45,026 nucleotides of DNA from Phycisphaerales bacterium (GTDB lineage: Bacteria > Planctomycetota > Phycisphaerae > Phycisphaerales > SM1A02), in NCBI GenBank assembly GCA_013003065.1, contig JABDLI010000238.1, positions 1-45,026 on the forward strand, given 5' to 3'. Position 1 is the stretch's first letter, and the number at the start of each line of letters is the position of its first letter. The notes under the pieces are model-generated. The model saw nothing but the letters and a program-made list of their open reading frames with translations. It was not told the DNA's origin and ran no database searches. Shown one piece after another: positions 27,099 through 37,144 of this stretch. Position numbers and translations under genes: made by a program.

Positions 27099-28073
27099 AT
27101 GGCCGACGGCTCAGCAGTCAGAGCAGAGAACTATTTGGCGCCCGAGACGCTTGCGCAGCTCGCACCATTCGAGCTGCGCGCGAAGATGATCGTCGAGGGC
27201 GTGATGAGCGGCATGCATCGCTCGCCCTACCAGGGCATGGCGGTCGAGTTTGCCCAGCACCGGCAGTACGTTGCCGGTGACGACCCGAAGCATCTGGACT
27301 GGAAGGTCTTCGGCCGCTCCGACAAGCTCTACATCAAGCAGTACCAGCAGGAGACCAACCTCGACGTGGTGCTGCTCGTCGACGCCTCCTCGTCGATGCG
27401 GTACGGCACGCTCGAGGTCAAGAAGGACTGGGGCGGAACGACCGCGAGCGATCGCGTCGGCCGGTGGACGAAGTTCGATCACGCCACGGCGCTCGCCACC
27501 GCGATGTCGTACCTCTGTCTTCATCAGCAGGACCGCGTCGGCGTGGTCGTGTTCGCCGATGATGTGCGCACACTGATCAAACGCTCCAGCTCGCAGGGGC
27601 AGTGGCGGCGTATCGTGGGCGCCCTGCGTTCGGAGCCGGTGGACGCGCCCACGAATCTCGCCAAGGTCGCCGACCAGGTGCTCGGGAAGATCAACAACCG
27701 CGCGTTGTTCATCATCATCTCCGATCTCTTCGAGACGCCGGAAGCGATCCGCCAGGCCCTCGCCCGGTTCCGCCACCGCCGCCACGACGTCGTGCTGCTC
27801 AACACGCTCGACCGGCAGGAGATGCAGTTCGACTTCACGCAGCCGGCGCCCTTCGAGGGGCTGGAGAACGAGGGACGGATTCGCGTCGATCCCCGTGCGT
27901 TGCGTGAGGCGTACCTCGAGTCGCTCAGCGCGCATCTGAGCGCCGTCGCCCGCACCGCGCTCGGCTTCGGCTTCGACTACCACCGCGTGGACACCCACGA
28001 GTCGGTCGGCCCGCCGCTCGCGTACCTGCTCGCCCGCCGCAGCGCGTTCCTCAAACGGAGCAAGGCGGGATGA
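27099..28073 (+). CDS. DUF58/VWA-fold protein
   Basis: A 324-residue DUF58 protein. The family signature G-MAVEFAQHRQYVAGDDPKHLDW (about 46-67) is followed by a VWA-like fold with an intact MIDAS motif, DASSS (95-99). The later VVVFADDV and IISDLFE complete the fold. No membrane helix is apparent, so it is probably cytosolic. DUF58 proteins are almost always encoded beside a MoxR ATPase, as here (16 bp gap). I chose ATG 27099, 10 nt after AGAGG; the GTG at 27090 is too close to that site. Confidence 0.92.
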   Translation: MADGSAVRAENYLAPETLAQLAPFELRAKMIVEGVMSGMHRSPYQGMAVEFAQHRQYVAGDDPKHLDWKVFGRSDKLYIKQYQQETNLDVVLLVDASSSMRYGTLEVKKDWGGTTASDRVGRWTKFDHATALATAMSYLCLHQQDRVGVVVFADDVRTLIKRSSSQGQWRRIVGALRSEPVDAPTNLAKVADQVLGKINNRALFIIISDLFETPEAIRQALARFRHRRHDVVLLNTLDRQEMQFDFTQPAPFEGLENEGRIRVDPRALREAYLESLSAHLSAVARTALGFGFDYHRVDTHESVGPPLAYLLARRSAFLKRSKAG

Positions 28074-28122
28074 ACCGATGCCCCTTCCGCTGCGAGAGAA
28101 CGCTCAGACGGGACGTGCGCCC

Positions 28123-30351
28123 ATGAGCTTCCTCACGCCTGCGCTCGCAATCGCCGGGGTCATCGCCACGGCGGTCCCGATCCTCATCTTCCTTCTCTGG
28201 CGGCAACGCCGGACCCCCGTCCAGTGGGGCGCGATGCGGTTCCTGATGGAGGCGTACCGGAAGCACCGCCGCCGTCTCCGGATCGAGCAGATCCTGCTCC
28301 TCGCGGTGCGTTGCCTGATTCTCGTGGTGCTCGGCGCCGCCCTCGCCCGTCCGCTGCTGGAGGGCACCGGGGTCCTCGATCCGGGCGGCGGCCGCGTCGT
28401 GTACTTCGTCGTCGACGACGGCATGGCCGGGCGTCTGGAAGACGCCGACGGTGCGCCCGTGCTCCAGCGTCACGTCGCCACGGCCCGGGAGATCATCACC
28501 GCACTCGACCCCGGCGACCGCGTGGGGCTGATCACGACCGCACGACCGGCCCGCCTCGTCTTGAGCCCGCCGTCGACCGATCATCGCGCCGTGCTGCAAC
28601 TGCTCGACGGGTTGCAGGCGCAGGCCGCGCCGACCGACCTCGGCGGCGCCGTCGACCGGCTCGCTGGCGCCCTCGGTGACATCGAAGACGACCTCGATCA
28701 GGTCTTCGTCTATCTGCTGAGCGAGTTCCGACTCGGCTCGGCCTCGCTCGACGACGCACTTCCCGCCTCGCTCAAGCCGTTCTCGGAACGCGTGACGTTC
28801 CTGTACACGACCCCCGCCACCGATCCGGCGGCCAACGTGCAGGTGACGGCCGTCGATCCGGCCCGCGCGCTCATCCTCCCCGACGCGCTCGACGGGTCCG
28901 GGCAGATCACGGTTCGCCTCGCCCGCCAGGGCGGCGCGCTCGCCCGCGACGTGACGCGGGTGCGTCTGGAGGGCGACGCGCTCGGCGCCGTGGAACCCCG
29001 CGTCGTGAACTGGGCGCCCGGTCAGAGCGAAGCGAGCTGCCAGTTCATCCTCGACCTCGGGGCGATCGGCGATGCCGAAGCCGGCGTGACCGCCCGCATC
29101 GACGACGATGCGCTCGACGCGGACAATACGCGTCACACCGTGCTCGCCCTGCGGCAGCAGGTCCGGCTCGTGCTCATCGACCGCCGCAGCTTCGGCTTCG
29201 AGCCGTCGCTGGAACGGATGACGTCGGGTCAGTGGATGCAACGCACGCTCGCTCCCACCGACCTGGCCCCGCTGGAAGCGATCACGGTGGAGCCCGCTGC
29301 GCTCGATCTCGCCGACCTGCGCACCGCCGACGTGGTGCTGCTGCCGCGTCCCGATCAGCTCGCCGACGACGGTTGGCCGCTCCTTCGGCGGTTCGTCGAA
29401 ACGGGTGGTCTGCTCATCGTGACGCCGCCGGAAGAGCTGAACGTCCATCAGTGGACGGACGCCTTTCGCACCAAGCTCGGAGTCGACTGGCCCATCGCCC
29501 GCGAGGTGCGGGAGCTGACGCCGCCGGTCGGCCTCGCCCTGGAGCAGCCCGCGTCAAGCCTCCTGCGCATGATCTCCAGCGAGCTTGGCGAGCTGGCCCG
29601 GCCCGTCCTCTTCGAACGCGTGCTGCCGGTCGCGACCACGCCGTCGCAGGGTGAGGTGATCCTCGAGCTCGCCGACGGCACGCCCGTGATGATCGCGGGC
29701 ATCCCGGCGCCCCGCGACGCCGCCGGTGCGGCCCGGGCCGGAGGTCTCGTCGTCTATCTCGCGGCCGCCCCGCAGCTGGACTGGACGAACCTGCCGAGCA
29801 AGCCGTTCATGGTGCCGCTGTTCCAGGAGCTGGTGCGGCAGGGGCTGAGCCTCATCCGGGCGGCGCATCCGATCGAGGTCGGTGGCCGTCGCTCGCTGCT
29901 CGTCGGTCCCGCGGCCTCGACCCTCATCGATCCGGTCGACGAACGCATCGGGCTCGATGATCAGAACCGCCCGGCCCGACCCCTGTCCGAAGCGGGGCTC
30001 TACGCCGTCGTCGATGGCGCCGGGCAGCCGATCGGCACGCTCGCCGTCAACGTCGACCCGGGCGCCGGACGCACGGATCCGCAGTCGCCCGCCGCGGTCG
30101 GCGAGTGGCTCGCCGGCGCCGCGTCGTGGCGTCCCATCGATCCGGCCCAGGCGACCGTCGACCTCGAACGCGCCGAAGGCGTCTCGCCCCTGGCGGGCTG
30201 GCTGCTCGCGGCGTTGTTGACACTCCTGGTCATCGAGCTGCTGCTCGCACGGTGGTTCAGCCACGCGACCCGTGTCGGGACCGGCGGGGTGAGCCGTGGT
30301 CTGCAAGGCTCGATGCACGATCGCGACGTCGCGGTGGGAGGTGCGACGTGA
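28123..30351 (+). CDS. BatA-like membrane protein with degenerate VWA
   Basis: A 742-residue membrane protein. The N terminus is the aerotolerance (BatA) type, MSFLTPALAIAGVIATAVPI, with a second hydrophobic segment at about 55-76. The VWA region opens with YFVVDDGMAG (about 94-103), where DxSxS should be, so the metal site is lost. The middle (about 390-480) looks like a class I glutamine amidotransferase-like fold without catalytic residues, as in many planctomycete Bat proteins. A C-terminal TM helix is at about 692-713. Start at ATG 28123 follows homologous N termini; an in-frame ATG at 28078 would add 15 polar residues. It is followed by an overlapping gene (GTGA). Confidence 0.85.
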   Translation: MSFLTPALAIAGVIATAVPILIFLLWRQRRTPVQWGAMRFLMEAYRKHRRRLRIEQILLLAVRCLILVVLGAALARPLLEGTGVLDPGGGRVVYFVVDDGMAGRLEDADGAPVLQRHVATAREIITALDPGDRVGLITTARPARLVLSPPSTDHRAVLQLLDGLQAQAAPTDLGGAVDRLAGALGDIEDDLDQVFVYLLSEFRLGSASLDDALPASLKPFSERVTFLYTTPATDPAANVQVTAVDPARALILPDALDGSGQITVRLARQGGALARDVTRVRLEGDALGAVEPRVVNWAPGQSEASCQFILDLGAIGDAEAGVTARIDDDALDADNTRHTVLALRQQVRLVLIDRRSFGFEPSLERMTSGQWMQRTLAPTDLAPLEAITVEPAALDLADLRTADVVLLPRPDQLADDGWPLLRRFVETGGLLIVTPPEELNVHQWTDAFRTKLGVDWPIAREVRELTPPVGLALEQPASSLLRMISSELGELARPVLFERVLPVATTPSQGEVILELADGTPVMIAGIPAPRDAAGAARAGGLVVYLAAAPQLDWTNLPSKPFMVPLFQELVRQGLSLIRAAHPIEVGGRRSLLVGPAASTLIDPVDERIGLDDQNRPARPLSEAGLYAVVDGAGQPIGTLAVNVDPGAGRTDPQSPAAVGEWLAGAASWRPIDPAQATVDLERAEGVSPLAGWLLAALLTLLVIELLLARWFSHATRVGTGGVSRGLQGSMHDRDVAVGGAT

Positions 30352-32675
30352 ACAGCCCGTTCGTCCGCTGGCTGCTCGACCTGGAACGGATCCCCGCGAA
30401 CGCCGATGATCTGCGTCTGGTCTGGGAACACCCCCTGCCGGCGTGGCTGGTGGTCTTTCTCGTCATGATGCTCGCCGCGCTCGCGGCCTGGAGCTACTCG
30501 CGTCTTGCCGGCGGCCGGCTGACGCGGGGTCTGCTCGCCGGCGCCCGGTTCGTCGTGCTGCTTCTTGCGTTGACGTTGCTCCTGGGCCCCGTGCTCGAGC
30601 TTCCGCGGGAGACGGTCGAACCGGATTGGGTGATGATCCTCGCCGACCGCAGCGCGTCGATGACCATCGCCGACGCCCCGGGTCGGGTGACCCGCAACGA
30701 GCAGCTCGAAGAGCTCGTGCGGGTCAATACGCCCACTTTCGATCGCCTCGCCGCGGATCGCCAGGTGCGGTGGCTCGGCTTTCACGCCGGCGCCTTCAAC
30801 CTCGACGCGGCGACCGCGCCGCCGGATTCGTCGCGTGTCGACGTCACCACGCCGCTCGACTTCGGGCCGCCCGACGGGCAACGCACGAACCTCGCCGCCG
30901 CGCTCGGTCAGGCATTGCAGCGGGCCGCCGCGCGACCGGTGAGCGGTCTGGTCGTGCTTTCCGATGGACGCACCGCCGATCCGCCCGATCGCGCCGTGCT
31001 GCGCCGGCTGCAGGCGGAGGCGATCCCGGTGTTCGTCGTTCCGCTCGGCTCACCCGAGGCCGTGGGCGATCTCGCGTTGCGTCGAGTCGACGTGCCCCGC
31101 CGCGCGTTCGTCCGTGACAAGGTTCCGGTCGTCGTCGAGGTCGATCATTTCGGCGGCGAAACCGCGCTCGGAGGTGCCGTGGTGCTGGTCGACGACGCGA
31201 CCGGTGCCGAGCTCGACCGCGTCGAGCTGCCCGAGGGGGGCGAGACCGACCGGGTGACGCTCACCGCCGAGCCGGCGCTCGCCGGCGAGACGCAGTGGCG
31301 GGTCGTCATCGAGACCGGCGCGCCCGACCTCATCCCCGAAAACAACATCAAGCCGATCCTCATCGAGCTCGTCGACCGGCCGCTCCGCGTGCTGTACGTC
31401 GAGGGCTACCCGCGGTGGGAGTATCGCTACCTCAAGAACCTCCTGGTCCGCGAGAAGTCGATCGAGTCGTCGGTGATGCTGCTCTCCGCCGACCGCGATT
31501 TCGCGCAGGAGGGCAACCAGCCCATCACGCGGCTTCCCCGGTCGCCGGAGGAGCTCGCGCGGTACGACGTCGTGATTCTGGGCGACGTGCCGGCCGGATT
31601 CTTCAACGCCGACCAGCTCGACATGATGCGGAATCACGTCGCGGACCGCGGCGCGGGACTGCTCTGGATCGGCGGCGAGCGTTCGACGCCATCCAGCTAC
31701 GCCGGCTCGACGCTGGCCGACCTGCTGCCCATGGGCGGCTCGCTGAAACTTCCGGCGATCGGTCACGGCGTCACCATCAAGCCGACCGAGCTCGCCGAGC
31801 GGCTCGGCGTGCTGCGTCTCGTGACCGCAGACGGCGCGGGGTGGCCGGCGTCGCTGCTGGATCCTTCGTACGGCTGGTCGTCTCTCTACTACACGCAGCG
31901 GATCAACCCCGCTCGTCTGAAAGCCACGGCCGAGGTTCTCGCCGAGACGGTGCAGCCCGTGGACGGCGCGCCGAGTCCGGTCGTCGCGCACATCCGGTAC
32001 GGAGCGGGGCAGTCGATCTACGTGGCCACCGACGAGATCTGGCGTTGGCGGTACGGCCAGGGCGAGCTGCTGCCGGACCAGTTCTGGATCCAGATGATCC
32101 GGATGCTCGGTCGCGAGAGCCTCACGACCGCCGGCGCGCGGGCGGTGCTGGACGTGCGGCCCCGGCGGCTGGAGATCAACCAGCCGATGCGTGTCGATCT
32201 CCAGCTCCTGGACGCGCAGCTCACCGAGGATCGCCGCGCGTCGGTCGCCGCCGTCCTCGAGACCGAAGACGGTCAGACGCTCGCGGATCTGGAGCTGCGT
32301 CGCGTGCCCGGCTCGGGTCACCGGTTCGCCGCGACCTACCTGCCCGAGGTCTCCGGCTCGCTGCAGGTGCGTCTGAGCGACCCGACCCTCGGCTCGCTCG
32401 CGTTGCGGGCACCGGTGGAGGTCTACGCCCCCGACGACGAGCTGCGGCGGCCCCAGACCGACCACGGCACGCTGGCCCATCTGGCCGCGGCGACCGGCGG
32501 CCGGGTCCTCGCCCCGGACGAGCTGGCGGCATTGCCCGAACTTCTCCCGAACCGATCCGTCCGGACCATCAACCCGCTCCGCGAGCGGATCTGGAACACC
32601 CCCCTGGCGTTCATGCTCGTGCTTCTCGCCCTGACCGCGGAGTGGGTCGGGCGGAAGGTCGTGCGTTTGATGTAA
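30348..32675 (+). CDS. Membrane VWA protein with glutamine-amidotransferase-like domain
   Basis: A 775-residue membrane protein. Two TM helices are at about 31-50 and 61-82. A VWA domain has the MIDAS variant DRSAS (100-104) and a middle SDGRT. A beta-rich domain follows, then a glutamine-amidotransferase-like region (about 370-600, from RVLYVEGYPRWEYRYL through YDVVILGDVPAGFF to LLWIGGE). A C-terminal TM helix (about 750-770) ends with VGRKVVRLM. The start is GTG 30348, overlapping the upstream stop, with GGGAGG 7 nt upstream. It probably forms a membrane complex with the preceding gene product, controlled by the MoxR ATPase. Confidence 0.88.
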   Translation: MNSPFVRWLLDLERIPANADDLRLVWEHPLPAWLVVFLVMMLAALAAWSYSRLAGGRLTRGLLAGARFVVLLLALTLLLGPVLELPRETVEPDWVMILADRSASMTIADAPGRVTRNEQLEELVRVNTPTFDRLAADRQVRWLGFHAGAFNLDAATAPPDSSRVDVTTPLDFGPPDGQRTNLAAALGQALQRAAARPVSGLVVLSDGRTADPPDRAVLRRLQAEAIPVFVVPLGSPEAVGDLALRRVDVPRRAFVRDKVPVVVEVDHFGGETALGGAVVLVDDATGAELDRVELPEGGETDRVTLTAEPALAGETQWRVVIETGAPDLIPENNIKPILIELVDRPLRVLYVEGYPRWEYRYLKNLLVREKSIESSVMLLSADRDFAQEGNQPITRLPRSPEELARYDVVILGDVPAGFFNADQLDMMRNHVADRGAGLLWIGGERSTPSSYAGSTLADLLPMGGSLKLPAIGHGVTIKPTELAERLGVLRLVTADGAGWPASLLDPSYGWSSLYYTQRINPARLKATAEVLAETVQPVDGAPSPVVAHIRYGAGQSIYVATDEIWRWRYGQGELLPDQFWIQMIRMLGRESLTTAGARAVLDVRPRRLEINQPMRVDLQLLDAQLTEDRRASVAAVLETEDGQTLADLELRRVPGSGHRFAATYLPEVSGSLQVRLSDPTLGSLALRAPVEVYAPDDELRRPQTDHGTLAHLAAATGGRVLAPDELAALPELLPNRSVRTINPLRERIWNTPLAFMLVLLALTAEWVGRKVVRLM

Positions 32676-32801
32676 GACGGACCTGCCGCGGTCGTTCCTC
32701 ATGTGGATCGCGGACCGGGTCGGAGCCCGGGCGGCTCGTCGTGCGCCCGGAAAGCCTTTTCCAGGCAACCAGGCCGGACCGATAGGAGTAGAGAAAAGCG
32801 C

Positions 32802-35800
32802 ATGAAGGCCATCCTCAGCGAACTCGAGCGGCTTCGGCGACGCAGCCGGATCCTCCTGTGGTCCCAACGGATCTCGGTGGTCCTCGCCGGTGTGATCGCG
32901 GTCGTCGCGGGGCTCGTGCTGGTTGATTACACCCTCCGTCTGCCGAGCGCCGTCAGGCTGCTGCTGCTGCTCGGCGGTCTCGCCGGGCTCGGGTTCGCCG
33001 TCCATCGCTACCTGCTCGTCGCGTTCCGCTTCAAGCCGACGCTGACGCAGCTTGCGTTGCGGGTGGAGTCGGCGTTGCCCGCCCTCCGCGGCCGGCTCGC
33101 CTCGAGCGTCGAGTTCGCGATGGCGGGCGTCGACCAGACGAACCCGCTCGCGTCCCGCAGCGTGCGGGAAGCGCAGCGTCGGCTGGCCGGCGATTCCGTG
33201 GGCCAGATCGTGAGCCCGGGCCGCACGACGCGTGACCTCGGGTTGCTCCTCGTCGTCGTCGCCGGGGCGGCGCTCCTCGCCTTCGCGAACCCCGCGCTCG
33301 CCCGCACCGGTCTCTCGCGGTTGCTTCTTCCCTACGGCACCGCGCAGTGGCCCGCCCGCACCGCCGTGGCGTCGCTCATGCACGAGGTGCTCGAACGCGA
33401 CGGCGTGCATCCGCGGGGTCAGGTGCTGCCGCTTCGCGCCCGCAATCTGACCGACGACACACCCGAGGGTCGGGTCGACGTGCGGTACCGGCTCACCCGC
33501 GACGGCCAGGCGGAAGCGTGGCAACGCGTCGTGCTCACCCACCAGGGTGACGGGGTCCACGAGCGGCTCGTCGACACCAACGCCGAACGCATCGAGCTTT
33601 CCTTTGCGACGGAAGATGCGGTCACGCCGGCCGAGACGATCAACCTCGTACCGCCCCCGGCGGTCGATCGCGCCACGCTCCGCGTGACCCCACCCGCCTA
33701 CGCCGGCGCCCGCGTCGCGCCGCTGACCGCCGATCTGGGCCCCGGTCTCGACGAGCGGGCGGTGACCGAGCGTCCCAGCCTCATCGGATCGAACGCGCAG
33801 CTCGAGTTGACGATGAACAAGCGGCTGCCGGTGCCGGCGGTCGAGTCCTGGCTGCGCACGCTCTTCGCGCTCGACACGGCTCCGGCGGCCGGGTTGCCGC
33901 GGTTCGAGGATCTCACCGGACCCGCGGACGACGTGAGCCGCTGGGGGATCTCGTGGACGCTGACCGCCACCCGCACGCTCGCGGTCACGCTCACGGACGA
34001 CGTCGGACTCCACAACGCCGAGCCGATCACGTACCGCATCGAGGTGGCGGAGGATCTGCCGCCGAGCGTCACGATCACCGAACCCGAGAATGACGAGGCG
34101 GTGCTCCCGCAGGCGCTCGTGACGCTCGCCGGGGAAGCCAAGGACGACGTCGGCATCGCTCGCATCGGTCTGGAGGCGGAGACCCGCCACGCCGGATCGG
34201 AAGCGACGGAGCCGATGGCGTTCGCCCCCGAACGCGTCGGCCAGTCCACGACCGCGACGATCGAGGCCGCCCTCGACCTTGCCGACTACGAGCTTTCGGA
34301 AGGCGACGTCGTCTTCGTTACCGCCGTTGCCCGCGATGTCTTCGACCTCGACGGCCGGACGCACGAGCCCGTGCGATCACCGGTGCGGCGGCTGGTCATC
34401 ATGAGCGAGCTCGACTTCGTCGCGCAGCTCCGCCGCCAGCTCTCCGCCGTCCGGCAGAACGCGATTCGCATCGAAGCGTTGCAGTCGGAGCTGCAGGACG
34501 ATCTCGCCGAGCACGGCCGGCAGCCCGGCCAGCGTCGCGCGCAGGCGGAGCTCGGCAACCGCGTCGCCCAGCAACGCGACACGGTCGACGATCTGGAGCG
34601 GCAGATCGATCAGAACCGGCTCGAGGATCAGCAGCTCGAAACGCTGCTCGACCAGTCGCGTGACCTCCTCGACCACGCCGGACGCGCCGCGAACCGCGCC
34701 GTCGAGGCGCTCGATCGCGCCGCGGCGTCCCCGCCGGATGACGCCGACGATCCCGATGGCGACACGCCGGAGGGTCCCGACGGCGAGACGCCCGGGGATG
34801 CCGAGCAGGCCGAGGCCCAACGGGAAGCCGAGGAAGCGCAGCAGGAAGTGCGGGACGAGCTGATGGATCTCATCGAGCTCCTCGACCGCGACGAAGACAC
34901 GTGGATCGTTCAGCGGCAGCTCGAGCTGCTCCGCGAGCAGCAGCAATCGCTCCAGGAAGACACCCAGTCGCTCGCCGAGGAGACGATCGGGCAGGCGTTG
35001 AGCGATCTCGGCGACGAGCAGCTGAGCGAACTCGATCGCATCGCCCAGCGGCAACGCGAGCTGCGGGACGAAGCGCGTCGGCTCATCGAGGAGATGCGGC
35101 GTCGCGCCCAGGCGATGGACGAGCTTGATCCGCAGGCGGCCTCCGGCATGCGCGCCGCGGCCGAGACGGGCGAGGAGCGCGAGGTCGACCGCGACATGGA
35201 AACGGCCGCCCAACGCGCGCAGCAGAACCAGCTTCAGAGCGCGGGCGCCGCGCAGCAGGCAGCGCAGCAGTCGCTCGACCGGATGCTCAATGACCTGGAA
35301 GAGACGCGGCAGGCCCGAGCCGAAGAGCTGCTTCGCCAGCTCGCGAGCCTGATCGAGTCGATCGATCGACTCATCGTCGTCCAGGAGAACGAGCTCATCG
35401 CGCTCGCGGGCGCCATCGCGACGGGCGACTTCGGCGGACGCGACCGCGCGATGATGCGTTTGAACCAGAACACGCAGTCGGTGGCAAGCGAAGCGCGGAC
35501 CGCGGGCGCCGCGGCCCGACGCATTGCCCGCACCCTCGACCGTGCCGCCGACGCGCAAGGAGCCGCCATCACCGCGATCCGGCACGATCCGATCGAGCCG
35601 GAGGCGGCGACCGAAGCCGAAGAGCGTTCGCTGACGCTGCTCAAGGAAGCCAAGACGCTCGCCGAGGCGCTCGAGGAGCAGACCGAGCAGGATCAGGTCC
35701 AGGAGCAACGCGAGAAGCTCATCGAGGCCTACCGCGCGCTCGCCGAGAAGCAGACCGCCCTCCGCGAGCAGACGCTCACGCTCGCTCCGGCCGAAACCCT

Positions 35801-36419
35801 CAACCGTCGCCAACTGGTCGAGGCGCGTCGTCTCGGCAACGGCCAGCAGGAAGTCCGGACCGCGTTGTCGGACCTGGAATCGAACACGAGCGAGATTCTC
35901 GATTCGGAGATCTTCAGCTACGTGCACCGGCTCATGGACGGATGGTGCGAAACCGTCAGCGACGCGCTGTGGGAAGGCACCGTCGACACGCTCGTCACCG
36001 ATCGCCAGCAGATGATCGCCGAGTCGATCGCACGGCAGATCGAGGCGCTCGAAGAGAGCGTCAGCCCGCCGGACGAGTTTGCCGCCGAAGATCAGCAGGA
36101 CGGCGGCGGCGGCGGCGGATCCTCCGCGCCGCCGGTGTTGATTCCGCCCGTGGCGGAGGTCAAGCGTCTGCACGGCCTGCAAGAGCAGGTCTATCATGAG
36201 ACACAGTCGATCGACCGACGCACCGATCTTTCGCCGGCCCAGCGTCGTCAACGGGTGCGTGAGCTCGGCTCGATGGAACGCGACCTGATGTCGCTCGGCG
36301 AGGCGATGCTCGAGGCTTTGCAGTCGGCGGGTGACGGCGCCCCGCCGCCGAATCCGCCACCTTCGCCCCCGGCGCCCCCCCCGACCCGAGACGAGACACC
36401 CGAGGGGACCGAGCCATGA
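32802..36419 (+). CDS. Giant membrane-anchored coiled-coil protein (DUF4175-like)
   Basis: A 1205-residue protein. Three hydrophobic segments lie at about 20-45, 48-70 and 145-165. A beta-rich region follows (about 180-500, including an Ig-like stretch PPSVTITEPENDEAVLPQ). From about 530 on is a very long charged coiled coil rich in Gln, Glu and Arg. A poly-Gly stretch occurs near 1105 and a Pro-rich tail (PPPNPPPSPPAPPP) at the end. This arrangement resembles DUF4175-type proteins found beside MoxR/Bat clusters. No enzymatic motif is evident; a structural or scaffold role is an inference. The ATG at 32802 follows a distant GGAG (13 nt). The 3' end overlaps the next gene by 4 bp. Confidence 0.85.
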   Translation: MKAILSELERLRRRSRILLWSQRISVVLAGVIAVVAGLVLVDYTLRLPSAVRLLLLLGGLAGLGFAVHRYLLVAFRFKPTLTQLALRVESALPALRGRLASSVEFAMAGVDQTNPLASRSVREAQRRLAGDSVGQIVSPGRTTRDLGLLLVVVAGAALLAFANPALARTGLSRLLLPYGTAQWPARTAVASLMHEVLERDGVHPRGQVLPLRARNLTDDTPEGRVDVRYRLTRDGQAEAWQRVVLTHQGDGVHERLVDTNAERIELSFATEDAVTPAETINLVPPPAVDRATLRVTPPAYAGARVAPLTADLGPGLDERAVTERPSLIGSNAQLELTMNKRLPVPAVESWLRTLFALDTAPAAGLPRFEDLTGPADDVSRWGISWTLTATRTLAVTLTDDVGLHNAEPITYRIEVAEDLPPSVTITEPENDEAVLPQALVTLAGEAKDDVGIARIGLEAETRHAGSEATEPMAFAPERVGQSTTATIEAALDLADYELSEGDVVFVTAVARDVFDLDGRTHEPVRSPVRRLVIMSELDFVAQLRRQLSAVRQNAIRIEALQSELQDDLAEHGRQPGQRRAQAELGNRVAQQRDTVDDLERQIDQNRLEDQQLETLLDQSRDLLDHAGRAANRAVEALDRAAASPPDDADDPDGDTPEGPDGETPGDAEQAEAQREAEEAQQEVRDELMDLIELLDRDEDTWIVQRQLELLREQQQSLQEDTQSLAEETIGQALSDLGDEQLSELDRIAQRQRELRDEARRLIEEMRRRAQAMDELDPQAASGMRAAAETGEEREVDRDMETAAQRAQQNQLQSAGAAQQAAQQSLDRMLNDLEETRQARAEELLRQLASLIESIDRLIVVQENELIALAGAIATGDFGGRDRAMMRLNQNTQSVASEARTAGAAARRIARTLDRAADAQGAAITAIRHDPIEPEAATEAEERSLTLLKEAKTLAEALEEQTEQDQVQEQREKLIEAYRALAEKQTALREQTLTLAPAETLNRRQLVEARRLGNGQQEVRTALSDLESNTSEILDSEIFSYVHRLMDGWCETVSDALWEGTVDTLVTDRQQMIAESIARQIEALEESVSPPDEFAAEDQQDGGGGGGSSAPPVLIPPVAEVKRLHGLQEQVYHETQSIDRRTDLSPAQRRQRVRELGSMERDLMSLGEAMLEALQSAGDGAPPPNPPPSPPAPPPTRDETPEGTEP

Positions 36420-37144
36420 GCATGACGCGTTCGACACTCGTGCCCGCCGTTGTCGCCACGTTCATCGTTGTTTCCCTCGGCGTCCTGCCGTGCGTTCACG
36501 CCGACGATCCTCCGGCGAAGCCGGTGCCGGCCACGCCGGATGATCCGCCGAAGGATTCACCGCCCAGCCTCGACGACCTCCTCGGTCTCGACGAGGCCGA
36601 GACCGGCGACGACACGGAGGACGTCGCGGATCGCGCCGCCCAGGAAGAGCTCGAGCGTCGCCTGGCCGAAGAGCAGATCGGCGACGCCTTCACCGTCGCA
36701 ATCGAGAAGATGGGCGCGATCGCCGAGCAGCTCGACGAGCAGTTCGACACGGGGCTCGGCACGCAGCGTTTGCAGGAAGAGGTGCTCGAAAAGCTCCAGT
36801 TCCTGCTCGAGCAGGCAAAGCAGCAGAAGTCGATGAACCAGTCGAGCTCGTCCAGCTCCTCCTCCCAGTCGTCGCAGCGTCAGCAGCAGCCCGGCAAGCA
36901 GCCCCAGTCGTCGCCCACCCCGCAGCAGGGCGAAGCGTCGACCGGCGACGGACAGGGTGGCTCGCCCTCCCGACGCGATGGAGACCTGAACCGCGTCCTC
37001 GAGGAATCGCGCACGGAGTGGGGCGCGCTGCCCGCCCGCGTGCGTGACATGCTTCTGCAGGGCCGCAAGGAGAAGTTCTCGAGCCTCTACGAAGAGATGA
37101 CTCGCGAGTACTACCGGCGTCTGGCCGAGGAAGGCTCCTCATGA
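36416..37144 (+). CDS. Exported Gln/Ser-rich coiled-coil protein
   Basis: A 242-residue exported protein of unknown function. A signal peptide (about 1-29) ends near VHADD. An acidic linker precedes a helical coiled-coil segment (about 72-135), then a Ser/Gln low-complexity region (about 136-175). The C-terminal domain EWGALPARVRDMLLQGRKEKFSSLYEEMTREYYRRLAE resembles the tails of small planctomycete proteins coded next to Bat genes. Overlaps of ATGA at both ends tie it translationally to the coiled-coil gene before and the repeat protein after. It is probably a partner of the same complex. Confidence 0.85.
   Translation: MSMTRSTLVPAVVATFIVVSLGVLPCVHADDPPAKPVPATPDDPPKDSPPSLDDLLGLDEAETGDDTEDVADRAAQEELERRLAEEQIGDAFTVAIEKMGAIAEQLDEQFDTGLGTQRLQEEVLEKLQFLLEQAKQQKSMNQSSSSSSSSQSSQRQQQPGKQPQSSPTPQQGEASTGDGQGGSPSRRDGDLNRVLEESRTEWGALPARVRDMLLQGRKEKFSSLYEEMTREYYRRLAEEGSS

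Noticed and set aside
34377-36437. 686-codon minus-strand open frame opposite the coiled-coil gene
   Set aside because: It mirrors the low-complexity coiled-coil coding strand. Leu/Arg repetition comes from the complement of GAG/CAG codons.
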